From contig DDOU01000040.1 in the NCBI GenBank assembly GCA_002341825.1, forward strand, positions 1,295 to 15,058: a stretch of 13,764 nucleotides of DNA. The letters run 5' to 3'. The stretch's first letter is position 1; each line of letters starts with the position of its first letter. The DNA comes from Candidatus Igneacidithiobacillus taiwanensis (GTDB lineage Bacteria; Pseudomonadota; Gammaproteobacteria; Acidithiobacillales; Acidithiobacillaceae). A program made the position numbers and the translations under genes. This document shows, one piece after another, positions 6,551 through 12,426 of the stretch. Below the pieces are notes generated by a model that had not been told where the DNA came from, ran no database searches, and saw nothing but the letters and a program-made list of their open reading frames with translations.

Positions 6551-6568
6551 GAGGGGAAATCCCCACTC
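6551..6568 (+). promoter_or_regulatory. GC-rich hairpin just before the porin ribosome site
   Basis: GAGGGG-AAAT-CCCC-A-CTC folds into a 7-bp stem with a tetraloop and one bulged A. The ribosome site GGAGG (6576-6580) begins only 7 bases later. Such a hairpin at the start of a porin mRNA could stabilise the message or act as a control point for a small RNA or protein. No T-run follows, so it is not a terminator. Confidence 0.45.
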
Positions 6569-6588
6569 GCAAAACGGAGGAGTACACC

Positions 6589-8046
6589 ATGAATAACCAC
6601 ACGAAAACAAAGAAGATACGTCGCCAACCGGCCTTGCGGCGCGTGGCCTTGGCGGTCTTGTCGGTGAGTCTACTCGGGACCTTTGCTATTTCGGCCCAGG
6701 CAAGTGAAAGCCATTCGCTCATCCCCAGTCAGCAGGCTCTCGATCGAGAACTCGGCGGCACTCGGGTTTCAGGCATGTTGGGCGTCATCAACTTCAGCTA
6801 TTTAAATCATGGCCATACACAACAGGACACTCACTCTCTCGCCCTCGGCGGCCACCTGTACTTACACAGCCCCGCATTCTACGGTCTGAGCTTGGGCGTG
6901 GGCGGCGATTTTGCGACTTGGACCGGTTTCTACCAGCACGAGGATCCCGAATTGACGGGCCCTTACCCCAGCCATGGCCTAGCGATCCTGCGCCTGGGCT
7001 ACCTTCAGTATCGCTACGGGCCGGTTGTCCTGCGCGGCGGTCGAGAATTCATCAATACCCCTTACGCCAATATGGACTACTATACCTTCAATCCGCGCGC
7101 CTTTACTGGCGTTGCCGCGGTCTGGAATGTGCTAGGAGCAGGACAGCAGAAAGATTGGGCGGGCAATGGTCCCCTCAGTCTTTCCGCATCGCCAGCAACC
7201 TTGAGTCTGCTTTTTGCGCGCGAGTTTAGTTATGCCAGCCGCTACAGCTCTACGTTCAGCACCGGCAACCGCTATACCAGCGATCATACGAATGGATTCT
7301 ATACCATCGGTCTTCGCTATCAGACACCCATTATGGGAAACCACCTCGCGGTGCAGCTCTGGGACTATAACTTCTACGGTTTTGCCAATCTTTTCTATGG
7401 ACAGGCGAATTTTTCTGCTCCCGTGCAGAATAATTTGGCACTCATTGCCGGTTTCCAGATGATTGCCGAGGGTAATTCCGGCGCCGGTGCCAATTATCTA
7501 CAGACCCTCAATGCGAACTCCGTCGACGCCCATATTTACGGCGGAAGAATCGGCGTGCAATTTGGCAAAGAAAAAGATACCGTCGCCTTAGTGGGTAACT
7601 ATAGCCCCATAAATTATCATTCCTTTCGCCATGGTGGTCTGATTCACCCGTACAACGATCTCAGCGGAACCGAATATACGACTACCATGCAAACGGGCCT
7701 TTCCGACATCGGCCCCGGCTATGCCTACGGAATTGCCAGCAATTTCGGCTTTCTGCAGCATAAGTTTCTCCTCAACGCGAGCTTTATTCGCTATGTTGCC
7801 CGTTATGGCTACGGTGGTAGCGCCTATAGCTACAGCGGCGCCTATGGCTTCCCGAGCGGCGAAGCCGTGCCCGATCAAAAGCTCTGGTCGCTGGATGTTG
7901 GCTTTTCTTACGATCTGTCTAGCCTATTGCAAGGATTAACGGTCGCCGATTATACCGACATTTCCGTTGCGCAGAACGAGGCAAATTACCCTCAGTACAA
8001 CAACCCGTATTTCAGTAATCGTTTTTATCTGAAATATCACTTCTGA
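6589..8046 (+). CDS. OprD-like outer-membrane porin
   Basis: This is probably the outer-membrane channel of the import line that follows. The 485-residue product has a long basic N-terminus and a signal peptide ending in AQA at residue 38. The mature part is rich in Tyr, Phe, Asn and Gly, has alternating hydrophobic stretches, contains no cysteine, and ends in FYLKYHF. The terminal Phe is the BAM-recognition signature of beta-barrel proteins. The segment GGREFINTPYANMDYYTFNP followed by RAFTGV resembles the OprD-family stretch where Gly-Arg, a TP motif and PxxFxGV recur, so I place it near OprD porins. This is pattern-based and less sure than the barrel call. The start has a strong GGAGG site 8 bases upstream. 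The binding-protein gene begins 23 bases after its stop, with its own ribosome site. A general alginate- or phosphate-type barrel is a less likely alternative. Confidence 0.75.
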   Translation: MNNHTKTKKIRRQPALRRVALAVLSVSLLGTFAISAQASESHSLIPSQQALDRELGGTRVSGMLGVINFSYLNHGHTQQDTHSLALGGHLYLHSPAFYGLSLGVGGDFATWTGFYQHEDPELTGPYPSHGLAILRLGYLQYRYGPVVLRGGREFINTPYANMDYYTFNPRAFTGVAAVWNVLGAGQQKDWAGNGPLSLSASPATLSLLFAREFSYASRYSSTFSTGNRYTSDHTNGFYTIGLRYQTPIMGNHLAVQLWDYNFYGFANLFYGQANFSAPVQNNLALIAGFQMIAEGNSGAGANYLQTLNANSVDAHIYGGRIGVQFGKEKDTVALVGNYSPINYHSFRHGGLIHPYNDLSGTEYTTTMQTGLSDIGPGYAYGIASNFGFLQHKFLLNASFIRYVARYGYGGSAYSYSGAYGFPSGEAVPDQKLWSLDVGFSYDLSSLLQGLTVADYTDISVAQNEANYPQYNNPYFSNRFYLKYHF

Positions 8047-8069
8047 TCATAACAGAGGAGAATTTAATC

Positions 8070-9344
8070 ATGAAGCCAGCAAAAACCCTCGCCCTCAGCA
8101 TGCTTGCTCTAGGTCTCCTAGTTGCGGAACCCGCCCTTGCCGATTCCGCCTCCCTGAGCGTCATCAATTGGTGGACTGCAGGATCCGAAGCCAAAGCCAT
8201 GAATGTTTTGGTACAGATGATGAAGGCTGAGGGTGTAAACATCAAAAATGACGCCATTGCCGGTGGTGGCGGTGCGCAAGCGCGAACCATCCTCAAAACT
8301 CGACTCATGGAAGGGGAGATTCCTGGCGCTGCCCAGATCAAGGGCGTCGAGATTCAGCAATGGGGTAAGACCGGTTTGCTTGCCAATGTCGACGCCGCCG
8401 CAAAGGCGGGAGATTGGGATAAGAATATTCCCGCGGAGATCGACAATTATATGAAATACCGGGGAAATTATGTGGCTGCACCAATGGATCTTCATCGCCT
8501 GAATTGGCTTTGGTACAACCGGGCGGTACTCGCGAAGGCGGGAATCACGGCGCCACCACAAAGTTGGAAGGAACTCCTCGCCGATCTCGCCAAAGTCAAG
8601 GCCAAGGGCATCATTCCCATGGCTGGTGGGGGAAACGGTTGGATGATTGCCACAGAATTCGATCCGATTGCTTTGGAGACGGGAGGCCCGGCTTGGTACC
8701 GTGAGGTCTTTGTGAAATTAGATCCGCAAGCCATCAACAGCCCAACCATGGTCAAGGCCCTGGAGCGATTGCGGCAAATAGAGGCCTACACCCCCAAATC
8801 CCTCGCCGGACGGACCTGGAATTACGACACCGGCTTAGTCGCCCATGGTCAGGCTGCCTTTCAAATCATGGGAGACTGGGCCAATGGCCAGTTTGAATTT
8901 CTTGGGGTAACACCGGGCGGACCCAAAGTGGGTTGTGTCGCCTTTCCGGGCACCGCCAAAGAATTTATTTACAACGTCGATAGTTTCATCTTTTTCCGAC
9001 AGCATAACCCAGCCCAGGAGGCGGCGGTAGTCAAACTCGCGGAGACGATGACCAGCCCGAAATTTCAGCTCCTCTTCAACAAATACAAGGGCTCCATTCC
9101 CGACCTGATGAATGTTTCACTGAAGGGCTACAACCCTTGCCAACAAAAGTCTCGCGTCCAGTTCCTCGAGGCGAGTAAAGATCAGGGATTAGTGCCGAGT
9201 TTTTCCCAGAATATGTCCACTTATGGGCCGACTACCGGGGCTTTCATCGACTCCCTCGATCAATTTTACACCTCTAATGAGAGTCCGCAGGCAGCGGCGG
9301 CGGCTATGGCCAAGCGTGTAGAGGTTGCCAAGAGTCAGGATTGA
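8070..9344 (+). CDS. Sugar ABC transporter periplasmic binding protein, GtsA-like (glucose/mannose type)
   Basis: This is the solute-binding protein of a CUT1 ABC importer. The 424-residue precursor has a signal peptide ending in ALA at residue 24. The mature protein shows the pattern I associate with the glucose/mannose binding proteins of Pseudomonas GtsA and Thermus: INWWTAGSEAKAM (32-44), AGGGGAQAR (64-72), AAQIKG (87-92), the YVAAPMDLHRLNWLWYN stretch (134-150), QIMGDWANGQF (265-275), NVDSF (302-306) and KGSIP (340-344). The paired tryptophans at 34-35 and the 134-150 stretch fit a sugar-stacking site. Cys289 and Cys357 may form a disulfide. There is no lipobox, so it should be free in the periplasm. 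GAGGAG lies 9 bases before the ATG. A glucose- or mannose-like ligand is inferred from family resemblance only. Confidence 0.9.
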   Translation: MKPAKTLALSMLALGLLVAEPALADSASLSVINWWTAGSEAKAMNVLVQMMKAEGVNIKNDAIAGGGGAQARTILKTRLMEGEIPGAAQIKGVEIQQWGKTGLLANVDAAAKAGDWDKNIPAEIDNYMKYRGNYVAAPMDLHRLNWLWYNRAVLAKAGITAPPQSWKELLADLAKVKAKGIIPMAGGGNGWMIATEFDPIALETGGPAWYREVFVKLDPQAINSPTMVKALERLRQIEAYTPKSLAGRTWNYDTGLVAHGQAAFQIMGDWANGQFEFLGVTPGGPKVGCVAFPGTAKEFIYNVDSFIFFRQHNPAQEAAVVKLAETMTSPKFQLLFNKYKGSIPDLMNVSLKGYNPCQQKSRVQFLEASKDQGLVPSFSQNMSTYGPTTGAFIDSLDQFYTSNESPQAAAAAMAKRVEVAKSQD

Positions 9345-9353
9345 TGATGCGGC

Positions 9354-9386
9354 GGGGCAGGACGCCATTATATGGTTCCCTGCCCC
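9354..9386 (+). promoter_or_regulatory. Long hairpin between binding-protein and permease genes
   Basis: GGGGCAGG (9354-9361) pairs perfectly with CCTGCCCC (9379-9386). Inside it, CCAT (9365-9368) pairs with ATGG (9372-9375) around TAT, with a 3x3 internal loop between the two stems. It starts 9 bases after the binding-protein stop and lies ahead of the permease ribosome site (GGGAG, 9398-9402). No T-run follows, so it probably is not a full terminator. In other CUT1 operons, such as malE-malF, a hairpin at this point protects the upstream mRNA and makes binding protein exceed permeases. Confidence 0.7.
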
Positions 9387-9409
9387 ACCAGCAGCATGGG
9401 AGATAGATT

Positions 9410-10300
9410 ATGGTGCAGCAGCATAAAAAGAGTTTTCAGCGGCGCGATCAGATTATTGCCGGGCTGATGCTTTCTCCAACCATACTGGCGGCAATCTTTT
9501 TTATTTATGCCTTTATTTTATGGACGATTTGGCTGTCACTCACTCGTTCTACCATTCTTCCGAGCAATCACTTTATTGGGCTCGCCAATTATCGGGACCT
9601 GTTCGGCAGTAGTCGATGGTGGCGATCCCTCAGCAACCTCGGTGTTTTTGGTGGCTTATATGTGCTGATTTCCATGACAATTGGTCTGGTCCTCGCCATA
9701 CTTATCGATCAAAAGGTACGCGGTGAGCGCCTATGGCAAATGGTCTTTTTATACCCCATGGCAATTTCCGCAGTGGTTACAGGAGTGGCTTGGCGCTGGC
9801 TATTGGATCCCAGCTATGGTCTACAGGCCATCATCCGCTCTCTCGGCTTCAGCCACTTCCATTTTGCCTGGATAGATGATCCCGATCTCGCCATATATAC
9901 CGTTGTCATCGCCGCCGTTTGGCAGACCTCTGGTTTTATGATGGCTATCTTTCTGGCTGGTCTGCGGGGCGTCAGTGCCGATGTCATCAAAGCCGCGCGT
10001 ATCGATGGCGCAGGCACGGTTCGTCTCTATACGCGCGTTATATTGCCAAGTATCAGCTCGACATTTTTTGTGGCTTTTATCCTGAGCGCTGGCTTGGCCA
10101 TTAAGGCCTTTGGTTTGATCATTGCCCTTACCGGCGGCGGCCCTGGCTATAGCACAAATGTTCCTACCATTTTCATGTATGTATTCTCTTTCGAGCGCGG
10201 GGAAATGGGCGTAGGTGCGGCAAGCGCACTGATTATGCTGCTGGTAATGATGATCGTGGTGTTGCCATTCGTGCTTTTGGATGCGCGGAGGAGAGCTTGA
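9410..10300 (+). CDS. Sugar ABC transporter permease, MalF/GtsB-type
   Basis: This is the first inner-membrane permease of the CUT1 importer, 296 residues with about six membrane helices. The EAA loop that docks onto the ATPase is clear at about residues 191-213 (DVIKAARIDGAG, then RVILP). The ALTGGGPGYSTNVPTIFMY segment at 239-257 is typical of MalF-like subunits. GGGAG (9398-9402) precedes the chosen ATG by 7 bases. The gene is separated from the binding-protein gene by 65 bp holding a strong hairpin. It ends in TGATG, sharing one base with the next permease start, so translation of the two subunits is coupled as expected for a heterodimer. Confidence 0.93.
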   Translation: MVQQHKKSFQRRDQIIAGLMLSPTILAAIFFIYAFILWTIWLSLTRSTILPSNHFIGLANYRDLFGSSRWWRSLSNLGVFGGLYVLISMTIGLVLAILIDQKVRGERLWQMVFLYPMAISAVVTGVAWRWLLDPSYGLQAIIRSLGFSHFHFAWIDDPDLAIYTVVIAAVWQTSGFMMAIFLAGLRGVSADVIKAARIDGAGTVRLYTRVILPSISSTFFVAFILSAGLAIKAFGLIIALTGGGPGYSTNVPTIFMYVFSFERGEMGVGAASALIMLLVMMIVVLPFVLLDARRRA

Positions 10301-11142
10301 TGAAACGCCTCATGATCTATCTTTTGCTTATCATTGCGGCACTGTTTTTTCTTTTGCCGCTGTATGTGATGTTAGCAACCTCCTGCAAAACGATGCCGGA
10401 AATTTATAGCCAAGGTATTCTCGCTCTGCCCAGTCACTGGAATTTTGACGCCTGGCAACATGCCTGGAGCGCTGCGACCATAGGCGCAGGTTCGCAGGGC
10501 ATCCATCCCTTCTTTTTCAATTCGTTTGAGTTGGTCATTCCCGCAGTAATCATCTCGACCGCCATCGGCGCGATCAACGGCTACATCCTCACCCACTGGC
10601 GCTTTCGTGGCGCCAACTTGGTATTTTATTTGCTGTTGTTGGGAACAGTTTTTCCATTTCAGATCATTCTATTGCCCATGGCCTGGGTGCAGGGAAAACT
10701 GCACATTGCCGGCACGTTGATTCCCGGTTTAGTCATGGTGCACGTCATCTACGGCTTGGCGTTTACTACCCTTTTTTTTCGCAATTATTACGTCAGCATT
10801 CCACATGATTTGGTACGGGCGGCACAGGTCGATGGCGCTGGTTTTTTCCGCATCTTCTGGCGCATCATTTTACCGCTCAGCACTCCGATTATCATGGTCA
10901 CGGCGATTTGGCAATTCACAATGATCTGGAACAACTTCTTGTTTGGCGTGGTATTTACCAACAGCGATCAGCAACCGGTAACGGTGGCCATCAATGATCT
11001 GGTCGATACCGTTACCAGTGTACACATGTGGAATGTTGATATGGCCGCAGCCCTGATTGCCGCAGCGCCCACACTCCTTGTGTATGTGCTAGCGGGAAAA
11101 TATTTTGTGCGCGGTCTCACTAATGGAGCAATTAAAGGATAG
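10300..11142 (+). CDS. Sugar ABC transporter permease, MalG/GtsC-type
   Basis: This is the second inner-membrane permease, 280 residues, with about six helices and an N-terminal MKRLMIYLLLIIAALFFLLP anchor. The EAA loop is at about residues 170-192 (LVRAAQVDGAG, then RIILPL). The C-terminus RGLTNGAIKG is the characteristic end of MalG-type subunits. The ATG overlaps the previous stop as TGATG, and GGAGGAG (10287-10293) sits 6 bases upstream. A TTG one codon earlier is possible but unlikely. The ATPase gene follows after 3 bases. Confidence 0.93.
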   Translation: MKRLMIYLLLIIAALFFLLPLYVMLATSCKTMPEIYSQGILALPSHWNFDAWQHAWSAATIGAGSQGIHPFFFNSFELVIPAVIISTAIGAINGYILTHWRFRGANLVFYLLLLGTVFPFQIILLPMAWVQGKLHIAGTLIPGLVMVHVIYGLAFTTLFFRNYYVSIPHDLVRAAQVDGAGFFRIFWRIILPLSTPIIMVTAIWQFTMIWNNFLFGVVFTNSDQQPVTVAINDLVDTVTSVHMWNVDMAAALIAAAPTLLVYVLAGKYFVRGLTNGAIKG

Positions 11143-11145
11143 GGC

Positions 11146-12261
11146 ATGGGAAAACTGATTCTGCACGATATTCACAAAAGCTATGGCAAGGAAAAGGTTT
11201 TACATGGCATCAATATCGAAACTGGAGAAAACCAATTTCTGGTGTTGATTGGACCATCGGGCTGCGGTAAGACTACCCTGCTCAACATCATCGCCGGCCT
11301 TGAGCAGCAAAGCCAAGGGGAGATTCTGCTCAATGATCGCCCGCTGACCCATCTCAGCCCAAAAGACCGAGATATTGCCATGGTCTTTCAGTCCTATGCT
11401 TTGTATCCCTCGATGACGGTACGCAACAATATCCTTTTTGGTTTAGAAAACCGTGGGGTACCGAGGGCGGAGAGACAGCAAATTTTGGCAGAGGTAACCA
11501 GGATGCTGCAAATCGAGTCGGTTCTCGATCGGCGCCCGCGGCAATTATCCGGTGGACAGCAACAGCGCGTGGCCATTGGTCGTGCAATTGCGCGCCGGCC
11601 TTCGCTGTTTTTATTCGACGAACCCCTGTCAAATCTCGATGCCAAACTGCGCGTTGAAATGCGCAGTGAGATTCGACGCCTACATAAGCAGTTGCAAACC
11701 AGCATGGTTTACGTTACCCATGATCAGATCGAGGCTATGACCATGGGAGATCTCATCGCCGTAATGAATGGCGGGATTATTCAGCAGCTCGGAAGCCCGG
11801 AGGAAATTTATAATAATCCAGCCAACCGCTTTGTTGCAGGTTTTATGGGGTCGCCATCGATGAATTTTGTGCCGGTTACCGTACGGTCGGGAGCAGATGG
11901 TCTCGCGCTTCAGGTGCACGGCAAAGAAGGAGGCGAGGTCATACTACCCATTCCCAGACGAATTCAGGCCGCGCTACGTCCACAAGAGGGTCGGGCGATC
12001 ACTTTGGGCATTCGCCCGGAGCAGATTAGCGATCCAGATAGTGCCCGCGAAGGGGAAGCCCTGCACACTTTGGACTTGCCGGTAGACTTGATTGAGCCAA
12101 CGGGTCCAGACACCCTCGTGTTTACGCACCTGCTCGGGCATCCCCTGGTGGCAAGAGTGCACCCCAGTACCCAACTCTCCGTCAATGGCAACTGTAGCCT
12201 CTCGCTCCACCTGGAACGAGCGGTGTTTTTTGACGCGGACACCGGCAAGCGACTTGCCTGA
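11146..12261 (+). CDS. Sugar ABC transporter ATP-binding protein, MalK/UgpC/GtsD-type
   Basis: This is the cytoplasmic ATPase that powers the importer, with 371 residues and all motors intact: Walker A GPSGCGKT (36-43), Q-loop Gln82 in VFQSYALYPSM, signature LSGGQ (134-138), Walker B with D158-E159 in LFLFDEPLSNLD, and switch His192 in VTHDQIEAM. The FMGSPSMNF junction (233-241) and the beta-rich C-terminal part with LGIRPEQI mark the MalK-type TOBE/OB domain. These domains sometimes serve as regulatory or inducer-exclusion sites. Length matches MalK (371 in E. coli). MalK-type ATPases are occasionally shared between importers, but here the complete set is in one operon. The gene ends 23 bp from an opposing tRNA gene. 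Confidence 0.95.
   Translation: MGKLILHDIHKSYGKEKVLHGINIETGENQFLVLIGPSGCGKTTLLNIIAGLEQQSQGEILLNDRPLTHLSPKDRDIAMVFQSYALYPSMTVRNNILFGLENRGVPRAERQQILAEVTRMLQIESVLDRRPRQLSGGQQQRVAIGRAIARRPSLFLFDEPLSNLDAKLRVEMRSEIRRLHKQLQTSMVYVTHDQIEAMTMGDLIAVMNGGIIQQLGSPEEIYNNPANRFVAGFMGSPSMNFVPVTVRSGADGLALQVHGKEGGEVILPIPRRIQAALRPQEGRAITLGIRPEQISDPDSAREGEALHTLDLPVDLIEPTGPDTLVFTHLLGHPLVARVHPSTQLSVNGNCSLSLHLERAVFFDADTGKRLA
12244..12258. repeat. Hairpin overlapping the end of the ATPase gene
   Basis: GGCAAG (12244-12249) and CTTGCC (12253-12258) form a perfect stem with a CGA loop within the last ATPase codons. It lies between convergent transcripts (ABC operon and tRNA) and could slow polymerase from both sides. 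No T-run follows on either strand, so a terminator call is weak. Confidence 0.3.
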
Positions 12262-12284
12262 GGCCGGCAGGGCATGAGGGAAAT

Positions 12285-12361
12285 TGGTGGCGCTTCAGGG
12301 ACTCGAACCCCGGACACGCGGATTATGATTCCGCTGCTCTAACCGACTGAGCTAAAGCGCC
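12285..12361 (-). tRNA. tRNA with CAT anticodon, probably elongator tRNA-Met
   Basis: A full cloverleaf can be drawn on the minus strand. The acceptor GGCGCTT pairs with AAGCGCC. The D stem is GCTC/GAGC. The anticodon stem GCGGA/TCCGC surrounds loop ATCATAA, with the CAT anticodon at 12325-12327 of the plus strand. The variable loop is GTGTC. The T stem CGGGG/CCCTG carries the TTCGAGT loop. Discriminator A and an encoded CCA end the gene, 77 bases in total. The G1-C72 pair argues against initiator tRNA. A CAT anticodon is also used by the tRNA-Ile2 that TilS converts to lysidine, so Met is likely but not certain. Confidence 0.95.
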
Positions 12362-12372
12362 GTGGAGCAGGC

Positions 12373-12401
12373 ATTTAAGCCGCAAGCATCGGTGCTGTCA
12401 A
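12373..12401 (-). promoter_or_regulatory. Sigma-70 promoter of the tRNA gene
   Basis: On the minus strand a perfect -35 TTGACA (12396-12401) and a -10 TTAAAT (12373-12378, four of six) are separated by the ideal 17 bp. The 11 bases from there to the mature tRNA end are GC-rich (GCCTGCTCCAC). A GC-rich discriminator is typical of stable-RNA promoters under stringent control. Confidence 0.65.
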
Positions 12402-12403
12402 TA

Positions 12404-12419
12404 GGGGGCGTGAGCCCCC
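12404..12419 (-). terminator. Candidate terminator hairpin after the right-hand MFS gene
   Basis: GGGGGC and GCCCCC form a perfect 6-bp all-GC stem with a 4-base loop, 7 bases beyond the MFS stop codon and directly upstream of the tRNA -35 box. Only a short TATT follows on the minus strand rather than a T-run, so termination may be incomplete and some tRNA could come from MFS read-through. Confidence 0.5.
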
Positions 12420-12426
12420 CGTTGTA

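Larger units (their letters stand above)
6243..6588. other. AT-rich intergenic region upstream of the porin-ABC operon
   Basis: No convincing gene lies here. It is the most AT-rich part of the window: 6301-6360 has only 12 G/C in 60 bases. It contains a fully AT inverted repeat, AAATAA-TAGA-TTATTT (6334-6349), followed by two more Ts, which is too weak for a confident terminator but possible as a protein site. It also holds the right copy of the 16-bp direct repeat (6383-6398). Closer to the porin it has two stem-loops, annotated separately. The promoter of the porin operon is presumably here. TACTAT (6414-6419) is a possible -10, but I could not pair it with a good -35. Confidence 0.6.

Noticed and set aside
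6490..6590. Known riboswitch in the porin leader (guanidine, c-di-GMP, glycine or TPP types considered)
   Set aside because: The stem-loops lack the conserved cores of these classes as far as I can recall, so only generic hairpins are reported.
6243..12361. Genomic island integrated at the tRNA
   Set aside because: I found no integrase, transposase or duplicated tRNA 3' end at the left side, so I list only a composition shift.
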